NCBI GenBank assembly: GCA_029948255.1
Contig: JALIZF010001518.1
Location: 1-64,000, forward strand
Source of the DNA: Telmatactis stephensoni
Lineage: Eukaryota; Cnidaria; Anthozoa; Actiniaria; Isophelliidae
Direction of reading: 5' to 3'
DNA length: 64,000 nucleotides
Positions within the stretch are counted from its first letter, which is position 1. Each line of letters begins with the position of its first letter. A program made the translations under genes and the position numbers. Shown piece after piece: positions 22,601 through 35,500 of this stretch. The notes beneath the pieces were generated by a model. That model was not told where the DNA came from, did not search any database, and saw nothing but the letters and a program-made list of their open reading frames with translations.

Positions 22601-25600
22601 CCCAACCCCTAAGTGATCAGCCAACTGCTGCTCTTCTAAATTTTAATTAAAAGCCAATATTACTACTGCAGCACCTTAAAGTTAATAATTATGCACATCA
22701 TAATTTGTGTGTGTGTGTGTGTGTGTGAGCGTGTGTGCGTGTGTGTGTGTGTGAGAACATCTTACCCTTTGAATGGCCAGACAGCAATAGCTCCAGTCTC
22801 CACTTTTCAAAGTCACTCCATTATTGGTTGAGTGCATTGATTAATTCTTACTTCATATTGTCCTTTCTTCCTTCTAGATAAAGATGGCGTTGCCAGTAAG
22901 AAGGGTAGGTTGTACAGATAAGCTTTTCAAAGTCACTACATTATTAGTTGAGTGTATTGATTAATTCTTACTTTATATTGTCCTTACTTCCTTCTAGATA
23001 AAGATGGTGTTGCCAGTAAGAAGGGTAGGTTGTGCTCATAAGCTTTTCAAAGTCACTACATTATTAGTTGAGTGTATTTATTAATTCTTACTTCATATTG
23101 TCCTTACTTTCTTCTAGATAAAGATGGTGTTGCCAGTAAGAAGGGTAGGTTGTACAGATAAGCTTTTCAAAGTCACTACATTATTAGTTGAGTCCATTGA
23201 TTAATTCTTACTTCATATTGTCCTTACTTTCTTTTAGATAAAGATGGTGTTGCTACTAAGAAGGGTAGGTTGTACTGATAAGCTTTTCAAAGTCACTACA
23301 TTATTAGTTGAGTCCATTGATTAATTCTTACTTCATATTGTCCTTACTTTCTTCTAGATAAAGATGGTGTTGCTAGTAAGAAGGGTAGGTTGTACTGATA
23401 AGCTTTTCAAAGTCACTACATTATTAGTTGAGTCCATTGATTAATTCTTACTTCATATTGTCCTTACTTCCTTCTAGATAAAGATGGTGTTGCCAGTAAG
23501 AAGGGTAGGTTGTACAGATAAGCTTTTCAAAGTCACTACATTATTAGTTGAGTCCATTGATTAATTCTTACTTCATATTGTCCTTACTTTCTTCTAGATA
23601 AAGATGGTGTTGCCAGTAAGAAGGGTAGGTTGTACAGATAAGCTTTTCAAAGTCACTACATTATTAGTTGAGTCCATTGATTAATTCTTACTTCATATTG
23701 TCCTTACTTTCTTCTAGATAAAGATGGTGTTGCCAGTAAGAAGGGTAGGTTGTACTGATAATTAGCTTTTCAAAGTCACTACATTATTAGTTGAGTCCAT
23801 TGATTAATTCATACTTCATATTGTCCTTACTTTCTTCTAGATAAAGATGGTGATGCCAGTAAGAAGGGTAGGTTGTGCTCATAAGCTTTTCAAAATCACT
23901 CCATTATTAGTTGAGTCCATTGATTAATTCTTACTTCATATTGTCCTTACTTTCTTCTAGATAAAGATGGTGTTGCCAGTAAGAAGGGTAGGTTGTGCTC
24001 ATAAGCTTTTCAAAGTCACTCCATTATTGGTTGAGTGCATTGATTAATTCTTACTTCATATTGTCCTTACTTTCTTCTAGATAAAGATGGTGTTGCCAGT
24101 AAGAAGGGTAGGTTGTGCTCATAAGCTTTTCAAAGTCACTCCATTATTGGTTGAGTGCATTGATTAATTCTTACTTCATATTGTCCTTACTTTCTTCTAG
24201 ATAAAGATGGTGTTGCCAGTAAGAAGGGTAGGTTGTACTGATAAGCTTTTCAAAGTCACTACATTATTACTTGAGTCCATTGATTAATTCTTACTTCATA
24301 TTGTCCTTACTTTCTTCTAGATAAAGATGGTGTTGCCAGTAAGAAGGGTAGGTTGTACAGATAAGCTTTTCAAAGTCACTACATTATTAGTTGAGTCCAT
24401 TGATTAATTCTTACTTCATATTGTCCTTACTTTCTTCTAGATAAAGATGGTGTTGCCAGTAAGAAGGGTAGGTTGTACAGATAAGCTTTTCAAAGTCACT
24501 ACATTATTAGTTGAGTCCATTGATTAATTCTTACTTCATATTGTCCTTACTTTCTTCTAGATAAAGATGGTGTTGCCAGTAAGAAGGGTAGGTTGTACTG
24601 ATAATTAGCTTTTCAAAGTCACTACATTATTAGTTGAGTCCATTGATTAATTCATACTTCATATTGTCCTTACTTTCTTCTAGATAAAGATGGTGATGCC
24701 AGTAAGAAGGGTAGGTTGTGCTCATAAGCTTTTCAAAATCACTCCATTATTAGTTGAGTCCATTGATTAATTCTTACTTCATATTGTCCTTACTTTCTTC
24801 TAGATAAAGATGGTGTTGCCAGTAAGAAGGGTAGGTTGTGCTCATAAGCTTTTCAAAGTCACTCCATTATTGGTTGAGTGCATTGATTAATTCTTACTTC
24901 ATATTGTCCTTACTTTCTTCTAGATAAAGATGGTGTTGCCAGTAAGAAGGGTAGGTTGTGCTCATAAGCTTTTCAAAGTCACTCCATTATTGGTTGAGTG
25001 CATTGATTAATTCTTACTTCATATTGTCCTTACTTTCTTCTAGATAAAGATGGTGTTGCCAGTAAGAAGGGTAGGTTGTACTGATAAGCTTTTCAAAGTC
25101 ACTACATTATTACTTGAGTCCATTGATTAATTCTTACTTCATATTGTCCTTACTTTCTTCTAGATAAAGATGGTGTTGCCAGTAAGAAGGGTAGGTTGTG
25201 CTCATAAGCTTTTCAAAGTCACTACATTATTAGTTGAGTCCATTGATTAATTCCTACTTCATATTGTCCTTACTTTCTTCTAGATAAAGATGGTGTTGCC
25301 AGTAAGAAGGGTAGGTTGTGCTGATAAGCTTTTCAAAGTCACTCCATTATTGGTTGAGTGCATTGATTAATTCTTACTTCATATTGTCCTTACTTTCTTC
25401 TAGATAAAGATGGTGTTGCCAGTAAGAAGGGTAGGTTGTGCTCATAAGCTTTTCAAAGTCACTCCATTATTGGTTGAGTGCATTGATTAATTCTTACTTC
25501 ATATTGTCCTTACTTTCTTCTAGATAAAGATGGTGTTGCCAGTAAGAAGGGTAGGTTGTACAGATAAGCTTTTCAAAGTCACTACATTATTAGTTGAGTC

Positions 25601-28600
25601 CATTGATTAATTCTTACTTCATATTGTCCTTACTTTCTTCTAGATAAAGATGGTGTTGCCAGTAAGAAGGGTAGGTTGTACAGATAAGCTTTTCAAAGTC
25701 ACTACATTATTAGTTGAGTCCATTGATTAATTCTTACTTCATATTGTCCTTACTTTCTTCTAGATAAAGATGGTGTTGCCAGTAAGAAGGGTAGGTTGTA
25801 CTGATAAGCTTTTCAAAGTCACTACATTATTAGTTGAGTCCATTGATTAATTCTTACTTCATATTGTCCTTACTTTCTTCTAGATAAAGATGGTGTTGCC
25901 AGTAAGAAGGGTAGGTTGTACTGATAAGCTTTTCAAAGTCACTACATTATTAGTTGAGTCCATTGATTAATTCTTACTTCATATTGTCCTTACTTTCTTC
26001 TAGATAAAGATGGTGTTGCCAGTAAGAAGGGTAGGTTGTGCTCATAAGCTTTACAAAGTCACTCCATTATTGGTTGAGTGTATTGATTAATTCTTACTTC
26101 ATATTGTCCTTTCTTCCTTCTAGATAAAGATGGTGTTGCCAGTAAGAAGGGTAGGTTGTACAGATAAGCTTTTCAAAGTCACTACATTATTAGTTGAGTC
26201 CATTGATTAATTCTTACTTCATATTGTCCTTACTTCCTTCTAGATAAAGATGGTGTTGCCAGTAAGAAGGGTAGGTTGTACAGATAAGCTTTTCAAAGTC
26301 ACTACATTATTAGTTGAGTCCATTGATTAATTCTTACTTCATATTGTCCTTACTTTCTTCTAGATAAAGATGGTGTTGCCAGTAAGAAGGGTAGGTTGTA
26401 CTGATAAGCTTTTCAAAATCACTACATTTATTTATTAGTTGAGTCCATTGATTAATTCTTACTTCATATTGTCCTTTATTCCTTCTAGATAAAGATGGTG
26501 TTGCCAGTAAGAAGGGTAGGTTGTACATCATCATCATCATCATTCAGATACAGATAAGCTTTTCAAAGTCACTACATTATTAGTTGAGTCCATTGATTAA
26601 TTCATACTTCATATTGTCCTTACTTCCTTCTAGATAAAGATGGTGTTGCCAGTAAGAAGGGTAGGTTGTGCTCATAAGCTTTTCAAAATCACTCCATTAT
26701 TAGTTGAGTGTATTGATTAATTCTTACTTCATGCTGTCCTTACTTTCTTCTAGATAAAGATGGCGTTGCCAGTAAGAAGGGTAGGTTGTGCTGATAAGCT
26801 TTTCAAAGTCACTGCATTATTAATTGAGTGCATTGATTAATTCTTACTTCATATTGTCCTTACTTCCTTCTAGATAAAGATGGTGTTGCCAGTAAGAAGG
26901 GTAGGTTGTACTGATAAGCTATTCAAAGTCACTACATTATTAGTTGAGTGCATTGATTAATTCTTACTTCATATTGTCCTTACTTTCTTCTAGATAAAGA
27001 TGGTGTTGCCAGTAAGAAGGGTAGGTTGTGCTGATAAGCTTTTCAAAGTTACTCCATTATTGGTTGAGTGCATTGATTAATTCTTACTTCATATTGTCCT
27101 TACTTTCTTCTAGATAAAGATGGTGTTGCCAGTAAGAAGGGTAGGTTGTGCTCATAAGCTTTACAAAGTCACTCCATTATTGGTTGAGTGTATTGATTAA
27201 TTCTTACTTCATATTGTCCTTACTTTCTTCTAGATAAAGATGGTGTTGCCAGTAAGAAGGGTAGGTTGTGCTCATAAGCTTTACAAAGTCACTCCATTAT
27301 TGGTTGAGTGTATTGATTAATTCTTACTTCATATTGTCCTTACTTTCTTCTAGATAAAGATGGTGTTGCCAGTAAGAAGGGTAGGTTGTACTGATAAGCT
27401 TTTCAAAGTCACTGCATTATTAATTTGAGTGCATTGATTAATTCCTACTTCATGCTGCCCTTTCTTCCTTCTAGATAAAGATGGTGTTGCCAGTAAGAAG
27501 GGTAGGTTGTACTGATAAGCTTTTCAAAGTCACTACATTATTGGTTGAGTGCATTGATTAATTCTTACTTCATATATTGTCCTTACTTCCTTCTAGATAA
27601 AGATGGTGTTGCCAGTAAGAAGGGTAGGTTGTACAGATAAGCTTTTCAAAGTCACTACATTATTGGTTGAGTGCATTGATTAATTCTTACTTTATATTGT
27701 CCTTACTTTCTTCTAGATAAAGATGGTGTTGCCAGTAAGAAGGGTAGGTTGTACTCATAAGCTTTTCAAAGTCACTACATTATTAGTTGAGTGGATTGAT
27801 TAATTCTTACTTCATATTGTCCTTACTTTCTTCTAGATAAAGATGGTGTTGCCAGTAAGAAGGGTAGGTTGTGCTCATAAGCTTTTCAAAGTCACTACAT
27901 TATTAGTTGAGTGTATTGATTAATTCTTACTTCATATTGTCCTTACTTCCTTCTAGATAAACATGGTGTTGCCAGTAAGAAGGGTAGGTTGTGCTGATAA
28001 GCTTTTCAAAGTCACTACATTATTAGTTGAGTCCATTGATTAATTCTTACTTCATATTGTCCTTACTTTCTTCTAGATAAAGATGGTGTTGCCAGTAAGA
28101 AGGGTAGGTTGTGCTGATAAGCTTTACAAAGTCACTCCATTATTGGTTGAGTGCATTGATTAATTCTTACTTCATATTGTCCTTACTTTCTTCTAGATAA
28201 AGATGGTGTTGCCAGTAAGAAGGGTAGGTTGTGCTGATAAGCTTTTCAAAGTCACTCCATTATTGGTTGAGTGCATTGATTAATTCTTACTTCATATTGT
28301 CCTTACTTTCTTTTAGATAAAGATGGTGTTGCTAGTAAGAAGGGTAGGTTGTGCTCATAAGCTTTTCAAAGTCACTACATTATTAGTTGAGTGCATTGAT
28401 TAATTCTTACTTCATATTGTCCTTACTATCTTCTAGATAAAGATGGTGTTGCCAGTAAGAAGGGTAGGTTGTACTGATAAGCTTTTCAAAGTCACTACTT
28501 TATTACTTGAGTCCATTGATTAATTCTTACTTCATATTGTCCTTACTTTCTTCTAGATAAAGATGGTGTTGCCAGTAAGAAGGGTAGGTTGTACAGATAA

Positions 28601-29503
28601 GCTTTTCAAAGTCACTACATTATTAGTTGAGTCCATTGATTAATTCTTACTTCATATTGTCCTTACTTTCTTCTAGATAAAGATGGTGTTGCCAGTAAGA
28701 AGGGTAGGTTGTACAGATAAGCTTTTCAAAGTCACTACATTATTAGTTGAGTCCATTGATTAATTCTTACTTCATATTGTCCTTACTTTCTTCTAGATAA
28801 AGATGGTGTTGCCAGTAAGAAGGGTAGGTTGTACTCATAAGCTTTTCAAAATCACTACATTATTAGTTGAGTGCATTGATTAATTCTTACTTCATAATGT
28901 CCTTACTTCCTTCTAGATAACTACTAACGTTTACTATATTTTCAGTTTTTGTCTGGACTTTCTATGAATTTCAGAAATATTGTCTAAATATTGATCATGA
29001 CATCCTATGTAACGCACATGTCAGAGCTATCCAAGTAAATGCTGTGTCAGCTTCTAGTTAGTTCTAAACTTCCCTAGGGGACTCCTCAGGGTGATCGAGT
29101 TTGGTAATTGAAGATTATTAACAGTCTGGAGTGGTCACTTGAGTGATGTTTCTAGTTCAGATGAGTTCGTAGTGCGCACAAAAATTATATATTTCTAATT
29201 TCATACTGAAGTAAAACTTCAAATAAATGTTACATTTCTATAATTTCTATATCATTGAGAACACCTTTATGTAGTTCTCGGTGTTTTATACCTTGATAAC
29301 AACACCGTCAACAAGTGTTTCAATAATTGCAATTATTGCAGATAAGTTATTTTCGTGTTTGTCCATCTTCGACATGAAATATTAAACTGAATTTCAATGT
29401 TGGCAGTTTTTGTATAGGTAATAGCATGGTTTGTAGTGATATTTGGCATAAATACCACAAGTGATATTTCAAAATTGTTAAATTTGGGACAATTTTGAAA
29501 TAT

Positions 29504-29537
<34 letters not shown>

Positions 29538-32500
29538 AACATGCTATTATTTGTTAATAATATAACCTAAGAAATTTCTGAAAATTTGATGAAAAACAGC
29601 CACGAGGTTGAATCGCTATACACTCAACTACTTCGAAAAGTGAAAATATATAGCTTTCAAGCCTGTGCAGATAAAAGAAAAGCTAACAATATATTCAAGA
29701 CAAGTAGTCATTCAAAGTCAAAACTATAAATTGAGAAGGTAAAACCACTGGTAATTTTGTTTTCGAATTTAATTTGGTCTGAATGACTTCAATGAATCAA
29801 TCAGTGAAAAACAGACTCGCGAACAAATTGTCATTTGTGAATAAAACGGCATAGTTTGAAAAAAAGATGTCAAAACAACTTTCTAGATAAGATAGACAAT
29901 AAATGCATAAGTGCAGAAAAAACTTTTTTATTACCTTTCATGAACTTTTCAGCCATGTCAATCCTTCAGTTTGCTATTTTGACAAACTTTCACTTCACGT
30001 GTCGCTTTGCCTGATCATTTATCATCTTTTCAGCAGAAATAAGGAAAAACGAACTCTTCATAACCATCAAAAAACCCGTTTCCCTTTCATTTTATAACTT
30101 TTTGACTTGTTTCCATGATTAAATCACTTCCTTTTAGCGGGAGAAAGCTTCCCCATCTGGCTGCCATTTTCTCTTAGCCTTTTTGGCAAAGAAAGAAAGC
30201 AGTTGCCATGGAAACTGTAATTTTCACATGTGAAATTACAAAATTAAGCTGAAATACCAGTGCTCTCAGCCAATCAAATTGCACAAACTTCTTAGGTTAT
30301 ATTATTAGTATAATTATGCCGTACAATACGGGAAATATTGACATGAAATGTTAAGTCGTCACGCAACTATAGCCTGCATGCAACGAAAACAAAAACTGTT
30401 TGAAATCGGCATAAAAATCACACCTCAAATTGCATAAAAAATCGTCCATGTGAACGGGTCTTTAGACCATATGACGTGCACAAGGTAGCCCGACTGAATG
30501 CACTTGTATGTCTAGTTCACCTTGAACTCAGTGCAATATACAGTTATTAACCTCAAATGCAGTGCAATATACAGTAAAAACTGTTATGAACCTCGTCCTA
30601 TTTCTCCTTCTACATTTGAAACATTTGAAAGTTGGACTTAGAAATTTCCTGTTAATTGAATTTTGATGAAAATTAACCGATCTTGATAAATCAGTAACCA
30701 TGATAAGATTACTCATGTAATTGGGACTGCTAATTGCTTGACAACCTCAATCACATAATAAAATATCTAATTACCTCGAAACCTCGCCAATAAGCTCGGG
30801 TCGGTATAGCTTATTGCCTCGGTTCTCGGAAATTAACCCTTACTTACCATCAATTGCCTGAAAATTTTTAGAGATATAAAGGTTTGCAATTAAAAAGCAA
30901 ATGAGATGACGTCATTTCAGGAATTTTATCTGAGTGCTCTTACACTGGATTATCCATAATCTTTATGTTACAACTATGGAAATGATTTGCAATTGACGAA
31001 ATTCAAGTACTTTAGTTTATGTGTCTGTAACATTCACTTCAAGTTTAGTGACCATACAATAATTGTATAGTCACTAAACTTGAAGTGAATGTTACAGACA
31101 CATAAACTAAAGTACTTGAATTTTGTCAATTGCAAATCATTTCTATAGTTGTAACATATTTCTGTTATTGCTGTTTTAGTATTTTCATATTTAATAGAAT
31201 AGTTTAAAGTTAATGTTCATAGAGCCTTAGGTATGGATTTGTTGATAGTTTGAAGCTTACCATCCAGTAATTGAACATCATTTTGCATCATTTTTCTTAC
31301 TTTCTTTGAACTTGTTTTAAATTTTGTATTCTGCGAAAAAGCTGTTTTGCCCTCCAAAATCTCATTGCTACATGGTAACTAAGCACGTGATCATGACCAA
31401 GTCCTGCAAATGCCCTAGATTACAATATAATAGTGTGCAGTCCTGATGTTTCACTTCCAGTTTCTAACACTTATATTAATCTTAGACTGATTTCATCAAA
31501 CCAAAGTGCTTTTTTTAATACTATTACTATTTACAACCTCTTTTCAAAGATAAGCATGGGATTTAAGAAAATTAAGAGACATACCCTATTGCCATAACTC
31601 GCTAATTTTCGACTTTCAAAAAAACATTTAAAAAAACATTTTTTTAAACAGTGCATTCTAGAAATCCATGCTTGTTTCTATATGCGCATTAGCCTATAGA
31701 TTTATTTGAGCTATTATAAATTGTTTAATAATAATGCAATACTTTTGAATAGACTTTTTTCTGTAGTTATCACACCATATGCAATATGTCACAATGATGC
31801 CATGAAATTCTCTCAGGGAAGACTATCTTCTTATTTTGAAAGTGATTTGAAGCCACTTCATAATTATTAGGACACAACCAAATTTCCATAGCAATGGACA
31901 AATTTTATATGTCAGTACACCCTAGCTAACATACATTTTAATCTTGTTATAATTCATTTGTTTTTATCTCGATCTCTTATATTTATAGCTACAAATGGTA
32001 TTCCCAAGGATACTGGTAATAAGATCAAATTTCAGTTGTGATTTTGCCAACTCCTTCAATTCAATAAAATTAATAATTTATTTACCTTTTAAAAGTTACA
32101 CGATAATACATTTACCTGAATTAGGATTTGCAATCTCTTAACAGATGATGTAATGATGGTTGATGAAACTGATCATGATGTAATGATGGTTGATGAAACT
32201 GATCATGAAGATAAATCAGACTTATTAGAACATTCACATCCACTTACCCATGGTAAGATTTTTTTCTTTTAATTTGTTATAGAGGTTTATTCTTCCAAAG
32301 TATAGTACAATTTTGAAGAGTATTCTTAAATATATTAATACATTGACTTTTGTAATTGCACTCAGAACTTGTAGTAAAACAGCTGGTAAATGTATTCTTC
32401 CATTATTTTTGGGTTGCACGTGACGTCATCAAAATGCTAAAATCTAAACTATTCATCACACGAAACTGTTTCCTATATATTTTATTTGTCATTAAGAATA

Positions 32501-35500
32501 GTCCTCACACAAAAAATCGAGTTCTTTCAATGAATAGTTTTCGATTTATTGCGAGTCAATTTCTGTCACGCAACACTGTCACGTATATCGTAAAGACGCA
32601 GAAATATAGGCAAATATGATTCAAATCGTATGACTTTAACTTTGTTACTGATAAATAAGTTTGTTTTGGTGAATATTTGCATAGAAAACACAAATTATTA
32701 ATAGTGATATTAACGTGATTTTGGTCCTTCGTGTTATTGTCTGCCATGTTGGTGTACAATGGTTGTGCACCAAGATGGCGGACCCATACATTTCACACCA
32801 AACAATGAAGATATTTGATGACTTGTATCTCGTTATCAAAATATTCTTATGACTAAAAATTTCGTATAGATACAAACCTTCAACTGCTTTTTTTGATGCA
32901 AAACATCATATTCAAAAATATTCTATATTAAGCCCGAAAAATTTTATGATGACGTCAGTGCAACCCAAGAATTGGCAAGCTTATTTTTAATATAAGTGGT
33001 TAACTGTGAAAAAAGGCACAGCAAGCTGGCTATGATAAAAAATGAAATTTGCTATCAAAATACCAGTCTAAAAAGCTCAATGAAAAATCAGGAAGCCCAC
33101 TTTTCAGTTGAGTTGTGTGTTTCAAAATTCGTTTTTACCAACTGTCGATAAACCAATTTTAAAGAAAACTTTTTTGATATTTAATTCAAGAAAAAAATTA
33201 TTGTAGGCTACGTACAACAGATCAGAACATTTTTAATCAATAGTTTGTTGTATTCTTAACAGTATAATAGTATCCACTTTCTTAGTTTAGTATTCTATCA
33301 AATACTAATAAAGTATTCTTGACCTTTGTAGCCCAGAAGATAAAGAGAAGAGGTAATTAAAGTTATCTTTTTTAAATCATTACATTAATCATGACTGTGA
33401 TTTAAATAAAGGAGAGAGCATGTTATATCATTTGCTTGGCTAGTTCTTGTGGAAGAACCTAAGCTTACAATTCAGCTTTCACTCATCACAAGTTGAAGCA
33501 TTACAATAAACCAATGGGTGCCATAAAAGAACATCCTTGCAGTGGATCCACAAAAGCTTGTTATACACAATATTGTCCCCTCAGGCCCTGGGGTAGTGTG
33601 TGTGTGTGTGTGTTGGGGGGGGGGGGGGGGGTTGGTCTGACTCCCAGATATTGTTGGATGTGGAGGATCGTCATATCTTTAGGGTGTCTAAAAGGTTTTT
33701 GAGCAACAAATAACCCAAGTCTAAGGTGATATCTTTTAGGGTATCTTAGATTATGAGAATTAAGACAATGCTTTCCTAAACCTTTCAAGCAGAAGGTGTT
33801 TGAAATGAACGTCTATAGAACTATTGAAATGCTTGAAAATGTAGATGTTTCCATTTCAACTGGTATCTTTTAGGGATAAAAATTTTTATGTTGCCTCGCC
33901 CATCTTTGTAAGACTCTGGTATCTTTTAGAGGTATTTTTTTCAAATCTCTGACGATCCATCCCATCCTAAAATGAGTTACACATAAATTCAAAAAATGGG
34001 TAGTTTGGATTTGATTTTATAAAACACACATAACATTTTATATTGTCAAAATTTTGTAGTGTTTGGCAAAAAGAAGAGATTTTTAAGAGAAGTTTCTGAC
34101 TGCAGTGATTCAGTAAGTTTTTATGTGACCTAATTTAATTACCTATGTAACTATTCTAAATCTAAGGGTTCATTAATTATGGGGAGTTGGAAAACAAGCT
34201 TGGTAACGGACATCAATAATTTTGAATTATAATTGGTTTTATATAATTCTCTGGTTTTCTGTGACCACATCAAAAATCAAAGTGATTCATTTGTTTTTGT
34301 CAAAGTATTGAAAGTGTAATTCAATAAATATGTCATATATTATGTAATTCCTTTAAATTTGATGTGATTGAGATCAGACTTAATAACAAATAAAGTTTAA
34401 TCAATATTATTATAACAATATCTCTTTTACATAAACAGGAGAATGAATTTGAAGATAGTGATGAAGGTATCTTAATTAGCTAGCCATTAAACTGTCACAA
34501 TCTATCAAATTGCCAGTTTTGTTTGAATTCTTATAATATACATGAAAAAATTACTCAATTTTGATTGGCTGAGGAACAGTGCATTTTAGAAGTAATAATT
34601 CAGTGCAAAAAATGTAATTCAGTCCAGGTATTACTTGATTTCTATTGGTCAAAAACAATCAGATCATATGAAAACAATTCCATAAAATGGATGTAAATTT
34701 TGAACGATTTGAAAAAGTTAGTGAACTGATACAATTCAGCAGCTAAAAATCGACTCAAAGAGCCAATTGAAAATAATATCAAAAGTACAAGGATTTATTA
34801 TCTGTTAATGAGGAAAACAGTCAGGCATCTCTCACTTCTTAGGGACAAACAATTGAAAAACCATATTATGCAACCTCATCCATGACTGGAAGTCAACTGT
34901 TTTGAAGTTTACTCTGAGCTTTACTCATCAAAAGAAAGCTAATTTGGCTGACATTGAGGTTCAAAGAGTGTTTAAATTTCATGGCAGTACCTGCTAGCTG
35001 ACCAAGTAATATCTTGTGCTAAAAAACTCATTGATTAATTAATTGATTAATTCTTACTTCATATTGTCCTTTCTTCCTTCTAGATAAAGATGGTGTTGCC
35101 AGTAAGAAGGGTAGGTTGTACAGATAAGCTTTTCAAAATCACTACATTATTAGTTGAGTCCATTGATTAATTCTTACTTCATATTGTCCTTTCTTTCTTC
35201 TAGATAAAGATGGTGTTGCCAGTAAGAAGGGTAGGTTGTACAGATAAGCTTTTCAAAGTCACTACATTATTAGTTGAGTCCATTGATTAATTCTTACTTC
35301 ATATATTGTCCTTACTTTCTTCTAGATAAAGATGGTGTTGCCAGTAAGAAGGGTAGGTTGTACAGATAAGCTTTTCAAAGTCACTCCATTATTAGTTGAG
35401 TGCATTGATTAATTCTTACTTCATATATTGTCCTTACTTTCTTCTAGATAAAGATGGTGTTGCCAGTAAGAAGGGTAGGTTGTACTCATAAGCTTTTCAA

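Noticed and set aside
22878..22904. EF-hand or dockerin-type calcium loop in DKDGVASKK
   Set aside because: Only D-K-D-G matches. The later acidic ligands and 12-residue spacing are missing.
22803..28930. Possible CRISPR-like or satellite array
   Set aside because: There are no variable spacers. Each unit has a branch-point-like site, pyrimidine tract, AG, 27-nt open exon and GT donor, and the flanking gene is eukaryotic. An exon-intron array explains it better.
32234..32875. Short ORFs duplicated at 37559-38173
   Set aside because: They lie in an intron and MITE and are repeated only because the region is duplicated.
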